Shown: positions 12,059-24,404, counted from the stretch's first letter. The stretch: 64,000 nt of DNA from Anthonomus grandis grandis (GCF_022605725.1 NC_065550.1:26168262-26232261), one strand, 5' to 3'. The notes: generated by a model not told the origin, from the sequence alone. Translations and numbers: made by a program.

Positions 12059-12292
12059 GATATCCCTTACACAAAAGGCTTCCTGAATTCTGTTGAGGCC
12101 AAAAAGTAATTAAAAAAGACAATAATTTAAAAATTTTATAATAAATATTCTACTGAAAAAAGAAAGAACATACATAGATATCCCTTACACAAAAGGCTTC
12201 CTGAATTCTGTTGAGGCCAAAAAGTAATTAAAAAAGACAATAATTTAAAAATTTTATAATAAATATTCTACTGAAAAAAGAAAGAACATACC
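12059..12292 (+). repeat. Recent 118-bp tandem duplication
   Basis: The segment 12059-12176 (starting GATATCCCTTACACAAAAGG) is repeated immediately at 12177-12292 with essentially no differences until the last few bases. Such identity in otherwise decayed DNA points to a very recent duplication, or to a collapsed or expanded assembly artefact. No coding sequence lies inside. Confidence 0.95.
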
Positions 12293-13560
12293 TAACGGAA
12301 ACATGGGAAGAGCATCAGGATATTAAAGAAAATATGAGGGGAAGGAAAGATGAGGAAATATAGCGATTTATGGCATGGCATGGCAACGCTTAAAGCCTAT
12401 AGTTAGCTTTATAGTTAAAAAGAGGTCGTTATAAATAAAATATGCATAAATTTGAAGCTTTCCCATTCATTGATATAGTATTAAACATTTTTATAAAATA
12501 TGAAAATTGAGTTTTTAGAAAAGCATATAATTACTAAAATGAGCGTAAGATTAAATTTATAGAATTTTTATTATTAGTAAAAGCATCACTAGATGTTATA
12601 TATGCTCATATGAATATGCTCAAAGTTTATATTATGGTGAATATTTTTCAACCAACAGTTTTTTTTTTATATTTTTTATTAAATTTCGAGAAAAATATTC
12701 AATTATTAATTTGCTGACATAAACATGAATATTCTCAAACAATTTTAGAATATATAATTATTATACATAGATGTATAATAAAATACAGTATTAGTTTTGA
12801 ACTAAATATATCAACAAAAATTTCTGAACTTATAAAAAAAATGTTACTTAAATTGGGTAGCTTTAAATCCTACTTTTATTTCTTTAGCTTTGAAATTAAT
12901 TTTAACAGAAAATTATGTCCGACTTTCTAATAAAATATTGGTTTTTATAATATTTTTGATAAATTCAGGGATAATGCTAAGAGCAAAAATACATTAGTAT
13001 AACATAAGAGCATACATTAATATAGCAGCAAACAAATCATATTAGTCGTAGAAGCATAACAATAATTGTAATTTGAAATTTAAGTTAAACCATATGACCT
13101 TTTTCAAAAACTATATCTAAAGCTATCAAGTTTCTAAAAACCTTATAATAGTTAATTAATTAACTTAGAATGATTGAATACTTTTCTATTTTTTTAATAT
13201 TATATTTTTGCGTTATATAAAGACATTTCTTTTTTTTATAATAATAATATTTATTTATAAATCGTCCGGGACACTGATAAACCTTTTTTACATTCTCGGA
13301 ATTAGGAAACGGAACCTGTAAAAATTTCCTCGAAAGAATTTATGAAAATATGAATATTTTAATTAATTCTACTTTTTTATAAATTCATGCTTTTTCACCA
13401 ACACCTTAGAAATTAATTTTCATTGAATTACTAGCAGACTAGAAGCGTCAATCATTTATCAATTATGTTAATGCGAGGCTAAATAAGGGTCGATTTGGTA
13501 GTTACCATAGTTACCATATACAGTAACTTAGAAATGAAGTAAAGTATTTCTTTTAAAGTT
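12293..13560. other. AT-rich non-coding DNA
   Basis: A short (TGGCA)-type run lies at about 12370-12386. An ATA-repeat next to ATTTATTTATAAA at 13239-13260 could be another LINE tail on the minus strand, but this is weak. No gene seen. Confidence 0.45.
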
Positions 13561-14717
13561 TATACAGTGCTTTCATTTCAAAACCATCCACCCGTAATAA
13601 CTTAACGTAAAAAAAAAAAAAACACGTCAAATTAGATATATAGGGGGACGTTTAATTATGCATTTATTGAAGTTCTGTCAATCACCTCCTCACCTCCAGC
13701 TAACCTCACTTTAATATGTCAAATGGAAACCCCCGTCGTGTGATACATAATAGTAAGGAGCGTAAAATTCTCTATTCAACGGTACCAAAAAAAATAAAAT
13801 CGGTAAATGTGTAAGCAAATAGTGTCTACCTCATGGTGTGACACATTATTTTAAAGGGCATTCATTATGCTATCAATGGTTGTAAAAAAAATAAAATTGA
13901 TTGACCAAGAAGCAATTAAAGTGTAAATCAGTAAGGTAGAAAAACAAATTTAATTAGTTTAACAAATTTATTTTATTAAATGTTTAAAATGCGGGCCGTT
14001 ATTAGCAAGACAATAAATAAGCCTATTTTCAAACTCCTTACGAACATTGGCAAGGGTCTGCCCGCTAATTTCTCTGCATTCTTGAAATATTCTATTTGTT
14101 AAATTCTCAATACTCTTAGGTGGGGTTTTATAAACTTTGCTTTTTAAGTAGCCTCAAGGCAAAAAATCTAGTGGGGTTAGGTCCGGAGACCGCGCAGGCC
14201 ATTCGATTGCACCACGTCTGCTAATCCACTTTTCTCGAAAATTTTCATCAAGCCACTCTCGAACCACTAAAGTGTAGTGCGCGGGAGCTCCATCCTAACT
14301 CCATTTTAACTTCTAAATTGCTTGTATTTTTTTTTGATGATCTATTATAAAAAATGTAAGAATTTTAAAATGATGTAGGTACCATACTAAAAGTATTCAT
14401 TTAAAATACCAAAGTTTGGCGTAAATAAAATATTCATTATTTCTAGACATTTTCGCTAACTATTTGCTTACATATTTACCGATTTAATTTTTTTGGTACC
14501 GTTGAATAGAGAATTTTACGCTGCTTAGTATGATGTATCACACGATGGGAGTTCCCATTTGACATATTAAAGTGAGGTTAGCTGGAGGAGAGGAGGTTAT
14601 TGACAGAACTTCAGTAAATGCATAATTAAACGTCCCCCTGTATATCTAATTTAACGTGTTTTTTTTTTTTAAGAAAGTTATTAAGGGTGTATCGTTTTGA
14701 AATGAAAGCACTGTATA
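13561..14717 (-). mobile_element. Internally deleted mariner-like element with ~265-bp inverted ends
   Basis: The ends are long inverted repeats: 13561-13827 and 14452-14717, both beginning TATACAGTGCTTTCATTTC when read inward. The match continues through the GGGGGACGTTTAATTATGC block and a GGTACCGTTGAATAGAG block. Between them only the C-terminal third of a transposase remains on the minus strand. The element is 1157 bp. It is a non-autonomous derivative, larger than a usual MITE. TA at both edges fits the superfamily's target site. Confidence 0.85.
13950..14320 (-). pseudogene. Mariner-like transposase, C-terminal third
   Basis: On the minus strand: SQDGAPAHYT with one frameshift inside, VREWLDENF, RRGAIEWPARSPDLTPLDFL, then a C-terminal helical tail ending with NNGPHFKHLI and a stop near 13960. 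The second catalytic Asp (QDGA) and third (TPLD) are 41 residues apart. The N-terminal DNA-binding part and the first Asp box are deleted. It is enclosed by the inverted repeats of 13561-14717 and cannot encode an active enzyme. Confidence 0.75.
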
Positions 14718-14884
14718 GTGCCTTAATACAAAATTCTACACATATTTTGTTTAGAATCGTTTAATATTCCTATATTTTTAAAATAAATTATGACGTATAT
14801 TACAAAGTATTATTGATATTATAATTTATTAAACCAAGAAATGAATATTGGCACCACCGGTTAATATTTTAAACTTTAAAAATT

Positions 14885-15950
14885 ATTCCCGACTGCAAAT
14901 CAGAATTTCGTAAGTTCTTCAGTACTATAACAAGTCTTATTAGGCTTACTGGGTCTCTTGTTAATTGCACACTTTTAGATCTAAGTAAAGCATTTGATAC
15001 CATAGATAACCAAATAATTTTGACAAAATGGAGTTATTTTGATTTTTCAGCAGTTGCGGTTAGTTTTGTTAAGTCCTATCTTGAATATCGCTTACATATT
15101 ACGGTGAATTTGAGTTTTTTACAATTTTGCAATTTGAAGTAGGGGTGCCCCAGGGATCCATATTGGGTCCTCTACTTTTCTCTCTGTATTATGACTGACA
15201 TGAATCAATGTATACAAAATTTCAAGTTACAACAATTTGCTGACTATTCTTAAATTTATTCTCCTTTGAATATGTCGGAGATTCAAGTGGCACAGAATAG
15301 AAATAACTTCGATTTGCAAAAGATTGATTTATTTTCTGAAAGCCATGACCTCAAAGTAAATGTTCCAAAATCATGTGGAATTTTTTTTTCGCAAAATAAA
15401 AGTCGTTATTCATCGTAATAAGTCGTAAAAAAATCGTCAGAAAAACATAATTTAGAAGTTATATTTAATTCGAATTTTAGTTTTAAGATTGAATTAAATA
15501 TAAAGTTTTTAAATTTTATATTTAATTCTTTTAAAAATTTATATCAGTACAAAAATCATTTACCATCACATGCTAAATATTTGCTTTGCAGTTTCCCTTA
15601 TACTGTCACTACTAGATCACGATGAATTTGTTTATGGTGACTTTTCCCTGCCATGTCTGTCAGTGACGATATAAAAATTGAAAAATAATTGTATACGTTT
15701 TTCTTTTAACATATCATATAGGAATCGTGTTACTTCTTATCTGAATTCAAATGTTATACTGAATACGAGGAATAGAAGAAAATATATATATAATTTAACT
15801 AATAAACTTATTAAATCAGGTCAGCCCTCACATTTAAGGAAATTATTCTTTTACCATGATCATATATACAATGTCAAAGATCTGTATCTGCTTAGATTAT
15901 CATTAGATAGAGATATATATGATATCATTAGATATCATTAGATTATCATT
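14885..15950 (+). pseudogene. Non-LTR retrotransposon reverse transcriptase relic
   Basis: Plus-strand reading with frameshifts gives LLDLSKAFDTID (intact RT motif A, near 14968-15005), FVKSYLEYR near 15068, GVPQGSILGPLLFSLYY near 15142-15190 (motif B) and LQQFADYS near 15228. The last is at motif C, with the second Asp replaced by Tyr. A C-terminal stretch (about 15690-15880) holds NRVTSYLNSN, LNTRNRRKYIY and GQPSHLRKLF, typical of the region after RT. The frame 15678-15941 is the best preserved part. No endonuclease; the copy is 5'-truncated and dead. Confidence 0.7.
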
Positions 15951-17260
15951 AGACGTTTCTTGATAATAATAAAGATTGTTCACCAAACAAATTTATTGCG
16001 TATGTTAAGAAGATTCTTTACAGTTCTTAATTATTAGTATAAGTATGTTAACAATAATTAGTAGCGATAACAATATTTAAATATTATCTGAATAAATTGT
16101 TTTATTTTTTCTATGAAAAGCAATTTATAAAATATTATGAGCAATTTCTGAAATTGAAAGGAAATGTAATGTTTTCTATAGACAGGGGATAACACTTTCT
16201 TAATTCGCTCAATAGTACTATAATCTAAAAAAAATTAGGGATAATATATATTATTTTATATTTAAATAGGGATTATTTTAAAAACGTAAATAAGAGTCTA
16301 TAATCCCCTGTCTATATACATACACGATAAAAAATATTTATTTCTTCTATGTCATTCATTATTTAAAAACATATTAAATATAATGTAATCTTTTGAGGGG
16401 ACGTTTTTTAAATATTATTAAATATAGATGATCAAACATAAGGTTAAATTACCATTAAATAAATTTATTCAAAATTTTCCGAAATCGTATACTATAGATA
16501 AGAATAGGAATATTTCCAGGATCAGCAAATACTATACAAACACTTGATATAGAATATTCTTTTGAAGAAATACTTGGAATATTCACGAAATTAATAAAAT
16601 TATTTATATACATGCATAAAATTGTACTTTTGTTTCATGACTTTAAACAAAATAAATTTCCGAAGAATATTTTTGTAATTTTAAGAATTAAATGGTTTTA
16701 AATCAGTAGGTAAATTCACATACTATTAGGAATTGAGGGTAAAAAATTACTTGGAATCGCCGAATAATTTAAAACAAAATGAATATAAAATATACTTCTC
16801 ATTTTCTTTGGTATAATTTTTTGAATATATATTGGCACCTATTGGAATAACTCGTGGAGTATTAAAATAGCATTTTATAATTTAATAACATAAAAAAATT
16901 ATCTCAATATTTTTAAAATAAATATAAATATTTGACGAACAAATGATCTTATTAAGTATTCATATTTATTTACGGACTGCCTATTTGATTTCAGTCTGCT
17001 TTGGCTATTAATATAAATAATTTTAAAAAGATTTTGAAACAACTAACAAAAAATGGTAATAACTTGTAAATTTTTTGATATTAATACCTTGCTTAGAGAT
17101 TATTTTTAAGATTTTTACTCACATATTTTTTTAAATCTATATTTTTTAGAATAACATATATTCACTAAAAAATTATAAAATAAAGCATACTTTTACTCCT
17201 AGAACATTTATTTTACTTATTTATACTAAAATGGCAATATAAATTCCGAACACTGTATAT
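15951..17260. other. AT-rich non-coding DNA
   Basis: A short run of GATATCATTA units lies at 15922-15950. The phrase ATAATCCC-CTGTCTAT occurs in inverted form at about 16176-16195 and 16298-16316 (CTATAGACAGGGGAT / ATCCCCTGTCTATA), which may be the ends of a 140-bp element. No gene seen. Confidence 0.45.
16175..16317. mobile_element. Possible tiny inverted-repeat element (~140 bp)
   Basis: TATAGACAGGGGAT at 16177-16190 is matched in inverse by ATCCCCTGTCTATA near 16300-16314, so the interval is bounded by perfect 14-bp inverted repeats that end in TA. This is what a small MITE would look like. There is no coding capacity. Confidence 0.5.
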
Positions 17261-17267
17261 CAGATTT

Positions 17268-17468
17268 TTGGCGCCCAACATTAGTCGTTTCTTGATTGTG
17301 CCTAATCTTAATTAGGCACCATCTTATATCTGTAATTTTTTAATTCAATTATATTTTTATCATATTAATAGTTCTTTAATGATTATCTTTTTTAAACATT
17401 TTACATTGAATTCCTGTCTTAAGCTTATTTCATTCAAACTAAAAAACATGGCAAATTTGGCACCCAAC
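17268..17468 (+). other. Two PBS-like motifs, plus strand
   Basis: TTGGCGCCCAAC at 17268-17279 and its variant TTGGCACCCAAC at 17457-17468. The first 11 bases after the leading T match the primer-binding site used by retroelements primed with tRNA-Lys1,2 (TGGCGCCCAAC). Three more copies lie on the minus strand at 18671-18682, 19953-19964 and 20816-20828. LTRs and gag-pol are not visible, so these would be remnants of leader regions. Confidence 0.4.
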
Positions 17469-17579
17469 AGAAATCAAAGAACAATGTATATATGCATTTA
17501 TTTATGGCCACAACGGTTAAAAATGATCGAACCATGTCCATAAATAACGTTTAATAAAACCTGACCTACCCAACTACGT

Positions 17580-18250
17580 TCCTGAATCCGTCTGCGCGCA
17601 TACAGTTGCGTTGCTTCTTTTGCACGCCAAATTAAAAATAAAGTGCGTGGCCTCCGCAAAAAAAAAAGAAAACTTTCCTACATCATAAAATCCTTTTTTA
17701 TTATTTCCGCACTTCCATGGCCAAACAAGTCCTATAACGAAGCAACGGCTCTAGAGAGAAACGCAACCTTCGTTCGGCACATTGCTCCCCGACAAGGATC
17801 GACTATTCCCGAACGTCACGCTAAAAAAGGACGAGTAGATCCTAAGGGAAAAGAGAGCGGCGGAAAGTAAGAGTCACAAAGTCGATTCACTATGGGTGTA
17901 GAAGCGAGAGCGTAAGACAAAAAGAGATAAAACAGCATGCGCGGCATTCAGTCCCTCCCTTTCTGGGATCGATCCCTCGTCGGAGCAAAATGGCTCCAGG
18001 ATCCCCATCCGAACTGGAAAATCACTAAGGACGGACTCGGCGCAGTTTTACGCTGAAAACTCGGCTCTATCGACTCCGTTTTTAGAGTCGACACGACGTT
18101 GAAAAATTACCAGCCCCGCCGAAAACTCTTGTAAAGAGCAAATTCGTTTGGCCGACCGATCTAACTACCGTTGATTTTTCTGTTCAAATAGACCTTACGG
18201 ACGAAGTTTTTCAGTTCGGGGTGGTGGGGAGGAGGGGCGATACGTTCCTC
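17580..18250. promoter_or_regulatory. G+C-rich island, candidate conserved non-coding element
   Basis: A well-bounded block of balanced composition in very AT-rich DNA, with many CpGs and no transposon end, transposase or RT similarity. The frame 17643-17870 (75 codons, lysine- and arginine-rich) has no recognised domain and no codon evidence for translation. A regulatory element, non-coding exon or promoter are all possible. Only composition supports this. Confidence 0.3.
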
Positions 18251-18449
18251 GCATAAAAACTATCTCTCAAAGCCAAGCATCACTGAAAAATATGTGTACT
18301 TTGACGTAAATTAATGTGCGTTGCGTAAATTCAACTATTCTACAATAATTTTGAACATGAACGCCGAGATTAGGCCGGCCTTATTAAGGCTTCCGGCTAA
18401 TGAGTTGACTTGTTCGATTCTGATTAATCTCTTTGGTAGAAGCGCGGAA

Positions 18450-19972
18450 GGTCGAAATCGACTTTTTCTTTATGAGTATGTTTGTTGGGGGTATTTTCTT
18501 CATTAAAAGGGCTTTGATGAGGACATTGTTATTCGTTTGATTTTTTTTGCAATTTTAATTAAGCTTGTACTTTATTTGAAAGTGATCATTAATCCCAAAA
18601 AATTTAAAAATATAGACCTTTAATTAAGAAGTCATGGAAAATAGTAATTTATATTAAGGAAATCACTCGGGTTGGGCGCCAAAGATATGTTAGAAATAGT
18701 AGGTGTTAGAATTATCTATTATTTCTAATTTGAATCTATAAATAACTTTTGTCGTAGCCTAATAAAAAAATTACATTGAAACGATATCATATGCTTTGCA
18801 GCTACCTGAGTTAGATATTCTAAGTCAGAATTAAATTGAGTAATGGTTTCTAGATTTTGAGAGGCCTTAATAGAGTATCGTCTGTGTACATATGATGGCT
18901 ACAATATTTTAATGATTTAGAGAGGAAAAGAACTCAGAGGTATAAACCATATAGAGCAAAGGCCCAAGAATACTGCCTTAATGTACACTTGCAATCTCAT
19001 CAAGATGCCAATGATAATTTGATCTTTTGTATTATATTAGTAAAAAACAGAGAAATCAATTGTTTAGTGTAACATAAATATTTAAATTGTAAGATTTCAC
19101 CTCATCAAACGCCTTAGTAAAATACACCACCATAACATTTATTAAAAACATTCATCCAAAACCTTGGGATATCTCCAATATTCTTTACCAAAACTTTAGA
19201 AAAAGTTGGTAGCACAAAAATTAAACGTAATTACTCAAAGTCATTTGGGTTACCAACTTTTAGAAGTGGCAAATCAGCTCCTTTCCACTTAAGAGGAAAA
19301 TATGACTTTTCGATAAAAATGTTTATGATATGTATAAGTGTTGGTGTAATTTTTGTATAAATCTCACTAAAAAATAATAAAATTACCATTTGAACACTAA
19401 ATAAAAAAATCTTAATTTTTTCGTCGTTTGATGCAGTTTTTTCTAACTTTGCTCGAGAAATTTCTATATCAGCATTAATTTTTTAAATATTATATTTACA
19501 TCCATTCCTTTTATTTTAATTTTCTCTGTATGAATGCATCTGTAATCTTAATTTTTTTTATACAATAACTGCATTAGAAATAAAATTAAAAATAAACATA
19601 CTTGAAACAATTGGAATGAAACAATTTTTTATTCTTAAGTGAAATATAAAAAAAACCTTCAAGTTTCAAGATTTAATAGCAACCCTTTAAAAACACGTAA
19701 AAAAATGAATGCTAAAATAATCTTAGAAATCGAATTTTTCTTTTATGAGTATGTTTGTTGTGGATATTTTGTTTATTAAAAGCGCTTTGATGAGGACATT
19801 ATTCCTCGTTAATTTTTTTTTCTCGATTTTAGTAAAGATTGTACCTAATAATAAAAAGGGCATTAATTCTATAAAATTTAAAAATAAAGGCGTCTGATCG
19901 CAACTAATAGCACTTCATAGAGAAGAGTATTTAAATTAAGGAAATTACTAGCGTTGGGCGCCAAGATATGTG
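18450..19972 (-). repeat. Diverged ~240-bp direct repeat, each copy ending at a PBS-like motif
   Basis: Copies at about 18450-18690 and 19728-19972 share TTTATGAGTATGTTTGTTG, CTTTGATGAGGACATT, an AAGGAAAT stretch and the terminal GTTGGGCGCCAA (18671-18682; 19953-19964). A third partial copy ends at 20816-20828 (GTTGGGCGCCAAC). Read on the minus strand, each begins TTGGCGCCCAAC, as a leader after a primer-binding site would. I infer the 5' leader of one retroelement family copied more than once; I do not see the LTRs. Confidence 0.5.
18700..19725. other. AT-rich DNA between the two leader-like copies
   Basis: Possible very decayed retroelement sequence (a phrase near 19080-19300 reads like RT on the minus strand), but too degraded for a call. 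No intact gene. Confidence 0.35.
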
Positions 19973-20159
19973 TGTATATTTTACCATAGTTAATTATTTG
20001 AGTTTTTCAATTAACAAAATTGGCTTCAAAGATTCAAGATAAGAGTAATATAAATGAGCATCTAATAACATCAAAGAGACTAATGAGCTTTATTTCTAAA
20101 ATTTGTTAAGCTATTTAAATTATGTTAAGTTATTTAAATAAATTAATTAATAAAATTAG

Positions 20160-20510
20160 TAATTTTTTTAAGGAGGAAAAAATGTCATCAGTTGCGCAAC
20201 TTGAATTTTTGAAGAGAACAATAATACTATTGCTTTTTTGATAAATGAAATATTTACAAATCTGGACTCAAAGAAAAAATGTGTTGAAATATTTTGTGAC
20301 TTGGTCAAGACCTGCCATAGAATAAGCTATCAGACGCTTTTATCTCAGCTACATAGTATCAGCAATTGTGGATCAGCTAATAATTTAATAATAAGTTACC
20401 TAAAAAATAGACAACAAATTATAAAAATAGATTACCATAGAAGTTTATCAAGGTTTATTATACCCTATATTATAATAAAATATGATGTAATTAAGAAATT
20501 ATTTCAGAAT
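20160..20510 (+). pseudogene. LINE reverse transcriptase fragment (fingers and motif A)
   Basis: Plus-strand frame 20238-20528 reads IFTNLDSKKKCVEIFCDLVKT, then a YLKNRQQIIKI stretch, matching the LINE order 'extra residues, F.DL.KAFD, then SYL.NRxQ'. The motif A equivalent FCDLVKTCHRIS has lost the final FD. In another frame just upstream (20190-20230), AQLEFLK-like residues correspond to the QFGFRK stretch. The copy ends before motif B. A small relic of a CR1/jockey-like element. Confidence 0.55.
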
Positions 20511-20529
20511 AGCAGCAGACCTCTATGAC

Positions 20530-22480
20530 TCATTAGACATTGTTTTTTTTCTCAATTAATGTTCATTGCTTCATTTGAGCTGGTAAGAAATAACTGTAAA
20601 GGAATGATAAAATAAATATTGCTTATTATTAGGATCTATAACTTCTTATTTTAATCTATAATTAAGTTTAATTGTAATCTGTAATAAGAGACTTAATATT
20701 ATATGGTTTTTAAAATAATCTTATATAACGGCAATAAGAGCCCATGACAGATTTTGATTCTTAAAATATGGTAAATGTTATTAATTTAAAAAAAATATTG
20801 AGTAGTATTACTGATGTTGGGCGCCAACATTTTTTTCAAACATACAGTTTTTATTCTTATATTTCACGATATTCTAGTGACAATTATAAAAAAAATTGTA
20901 TTATTATAATTTCATTTTTATAAATTAAAATTTAATGCAAATCAGAAATTTTACAGCAAATAAATATATAGGCGGTTCCATTAATAAATTACTAAAGGAA
21001 AATATAAAGTTCTTTATAAATAAAATTTAATACTTTTTTGTTGCTTAATGCATTTAATTTTTTAGGGAATTGCGACACAAAAATTATTTTTTTAATTATT
21101 CTGTTAAAATGCGTTTTTCTTTATTAATTTTTTACAGATACATTAAATAGATTTTTTATTGATTTTCCAGATATTTTATAGTTTTTAAATTTTGAATGTC
21201 GTTAAAGAATATTTTAATGGATCTGTATCTGAAAAGTTGTTTATATTACGTGTTTTTATATAAAGAAATAAGAATCTGGAAACAACAACAAGTTGAAATG
21301 CATTGATTTATTTAAATTTTTTAAGTGAAATAAATAAGAAATTATTTTATTGAATTTGGAAAAAAAGCCATAACTTCTAAAGCTTTGAAATTATTCTATG
21401 TTTTCCAGGCTACAATACTATTTTTTTATTTTTTACTAGAATATTAAGTGATATCTTATGATTTTCAAATTTTTGAAGTAACTTTTCATTAAAATTCGCA
21501 ATCAAACACTTACGTCTTCCACGAAAATATGTCACAAATTAATTATTATTATTATTATCCGTATTTGATGTAATGTTTTACGCCTTTAAAACCTTTAAAA
21601 TATGCTTTTTTTTATTTTTCTTTTTAATTATGGGAATTTTGGTTCATGTTAACTTATAGTAACTATATGAGGTAATTTTTTTACTTTTAGGCATATATTT
21701 TTTATGGTTTTTGGATTTCTTTTAAGCTACTAAGTGTATTTCTTATTTTGTCTAAGAAATTTCATCGTTATTCTTATGGCGTCCAGGCAATAAATAATTA
21801 TGCCTTGTTTTTCAGCCTGTTGGACATTCTTTATTTTATTTCGAGCATTTCACATAAATGGTTCTCTCATTTGAAATAATTAAATATTATTTATGTTTTT
21901 GAGGCTATTGGATTTTACGTCATATATTTTACGCAAACTTTATAGCTCTTAAGTATTAAATTAGCTATTTTTGTCATTCTAAAACTTCTAAAAATAAATA
22001 CAAGCTCTTAAAATATGGCTAAGTGACTTCAATTATTAATAAAATAATTTCAGAAAAATACCAAAATTTAGTAAGGAAAAAATAGCGATTTTGAGTAAGT
22101 TTTGAAGCAAGTAATATTAGGTTCTACAATCATTTTTTTATAGAGCAGTTATAAAAAGAAAACTACTACTTTTTTAACAAAACGATCTGTTATGTATTTA
22201 AAAAAAAACGTAAATTACAAATTAATCGAGTTTCTACCATTATGTATTTGATTAAAAAAGGAGTAAAAATAAAAGTAGTAACTTAAGTAGTTTCCAAAAA
22301 ATAAATTAAATAAAATATTAAAAATACATTTTTGTTTTTACCAAATTATATTTTAAAAATTCATACAAATTTTCTAGTCAAAATTAATTTACAAAAATTA
22401 TATTTTTATTTTTTTTTATATTACCCAAGCAATGTAATGCGCAAAAATTATCGCGCGAAGAAATCACAGGAGATAAATAT
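20530..22480. other. AT-rich non-coding DNA
   Basis: Apart from the PBS-like motif at 20816-20828, there is no gene, RNA or clear element. Long T- and A-rich runs dominate. Confidence 0.5.
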
Positions 22481-22482
22481 AA

Positions 22483-23045
22483 TACAGGGTGTTTGAAAAA
22501 TAGACGGATATATTTCAATGGGTGATTCCTTGTAAAAAATATAAGAAAAAGTTTCTATAAACATCCTGGGGGACATCTTAAAGCAAATATTATTGGCAAA
22601 AAAATTAACGCCACTGCTTTTTTTTCAACATTAATATTTATTGTTTGATTAAGCCTTTTAAAAATATAACTTTTTTTCACACTTGTATTTTTTTCGTATC
22701 TCACTTCGTTTTCGACAAAAAAAAATAAATACCAGTTTATTGCATGCCACTGGACAAAAATGGTTTATTAATTTTTGGTAAAAAAATCACAGGTGCCTTG
22801 GAAAACAAAAAATCAAAAACATTTTTAGGAGTTTTTTATTGCAACAACAACTACAACAAATGTTGGAAATGTCCACCATCCATTTCTGTACACCTTCTCA
22901 ATTTAATATTTAAAAAAAAAATATCACCCTGTATATCTTGAAAACTATGCATTTCCGGACCCATATTTATAGAAACTTTTTCTCATATTTTTTTACAAGG
23001 ATTAACCCCTTGAAATATCTTCGTCTATTTTTCGAATACCCTGTA
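22483..23045 (-). mobile_element. Mariner-derived MITE, 563 bp, ~85-bp inverted ends
   Basis: The ends 22483-22568 and 22960-23045 are inverted copies beginning TACAGGGTGTTTGAAAAAT and TACAGGGTATTCGAAAAAT when read inward. They share the block GAAAAAGTTTCTATAAA. Inside, on the minus strand (about 22835-22905), the frame ends RRCTEMDGGHFQHLL and a stop, the usual C-terminus of the mariner-like transposases in this window. The element is therefore an internally deleted autonomous copy, not an unrelated hairpin. Confidence 0.85.
22832..22905 (-). pseudogene. C-terminal remnant of mariner-like transposase inside the MITE
   Basis: About 18 residues ending EMDGGHFQHLL before a TAG stop are readable without interruption on the minus strand. 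Related C-termini in this window are DRGGRHFEQLIF (45.97 kb), DNGGGHIEQL (58.28 kb) and NNGPHFKHLI (13.96 kb). No catalytic residue is included. Confidence 0.65.
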
Positions 23046-23049
23046 TATT

Positions 23050-24400
23050 GTCTTTAATTATTGAGCGTATTTAATGGTTATATTGATTATATTTTATCAT
23101 ATATATTATCACTAATTGTCAATCTGAACCTATAAGTTTCTTTTAGCTTATTACCGCATAAAAGAAGAATATAAATCTTTTTGTATAAACTCATTTAACT
23201 TAGAAGTTTTGGGTCTAAAAAACTTTTTAGTAAAATTTAGTAAATTAACATACATAAGAAATATAAAGATATCATAATTGACCATATTCACAAAAATGCT
23301 GGTTTGTATTAAAGTATATATTTTAAAATTACATGCGCTTAACACAATTAATATTTTTTTTAGTACATTTTTCTCACTTTATTTCCAACAGCTTTCCTTT
23401 TATTTAAACGTACAATTAAGGCAAATTCAAAAGATAAAAAATGCTAAATATTTAAAAATTCTATAAATTTTAACATTTTATTTCATAGTTTAAATCGTGG
23501 AAGCCTGATAAATGAATAAATGAAATTTAAATTGTTTTTTTTTTATTGTTAGAAACTGAGGAGGATAAAATACTTAAGTCAAACAATTTTACGTAGCTAA
23601 ATGCAACAGTATATTAATTTTTAAAAAGTATTTTAAATTAAAATATTGAGAAAATAAAAATTTGTGTAAAAAACGCAGTGAAAAAAATCATGAATTTTAT
23701 ACTATGTATATAGTATGTAAAATAATATATATGCAATAATTCTTTTTTATTTCTTCCGCTTTGATTAAATTTTATTATAAAATCTACTCCAAACTAAATA
23801 TTGTTAGTTTTTAAGCATGTAATTCACCTATTTATTTATTTCCTTATAATATATATTTTTTCTTATTTTTAAGTATTTGAAAAACATTTTTTCAATTTTA
23901 ATTTATTTACGAATGCATAAAAAATTAATTTTTAAAATTAAAATTTAATCAAATAAATTATATTTTTTTAAACAGTTTTTGATAAAATAAATAATTCGTA
24001 TGTTTTCTTTTAATTTGAAGAAAAATAAATTAAAAGACAATTTTAATGTAAAAAAAATTTAGAATAATCTTATAACAAAATTAAAATTCTCCTGTTTTTT
24101 ATTTAAATTTATTATGTAGGATGATAAAATTCTTTTGTTAAATTAAATTCGCACTTATATTTAAATAGTTTTTTACGTATTAATTATTACTTACGTAAAA
24201 ATTATAACGTTTATTTAGAACTATTGCTAAATATGTTATGTGCTAGAAATTTTTTAGGTCTTTTTATTATATCCCTTGACCACATCAATTCTCTTAGGTG
24301 ACAAGTAATCAATTTTTTATTTTTCTATTATAACTAAAATAAAATAAGGATATAATTATTTTTTATTTAATGAATAAAAAAATTAATTGCCAATGCCAAC
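23050..24400. other. AT-rich non-coding DNA
   Basis: No gene or element recognised; composition is close to 80% A+T. Confidence 0.5.
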
Positions 24401-24404
24401 GATA

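Noticed and set aside
17643..17870. 75-codon plus-strand frame in G+C-rich island
   Set aside because: Basic, no domain, no homologue I know; stops are rarer simply because of higher G+C.
18450..19972. The two 240-bp blocks as a pair of LTRs
   Set aside because: No TG...CA ends or polypurine tract. The primer-site-like motif is at the end of both copies, not after one of them, so they look like leaders.
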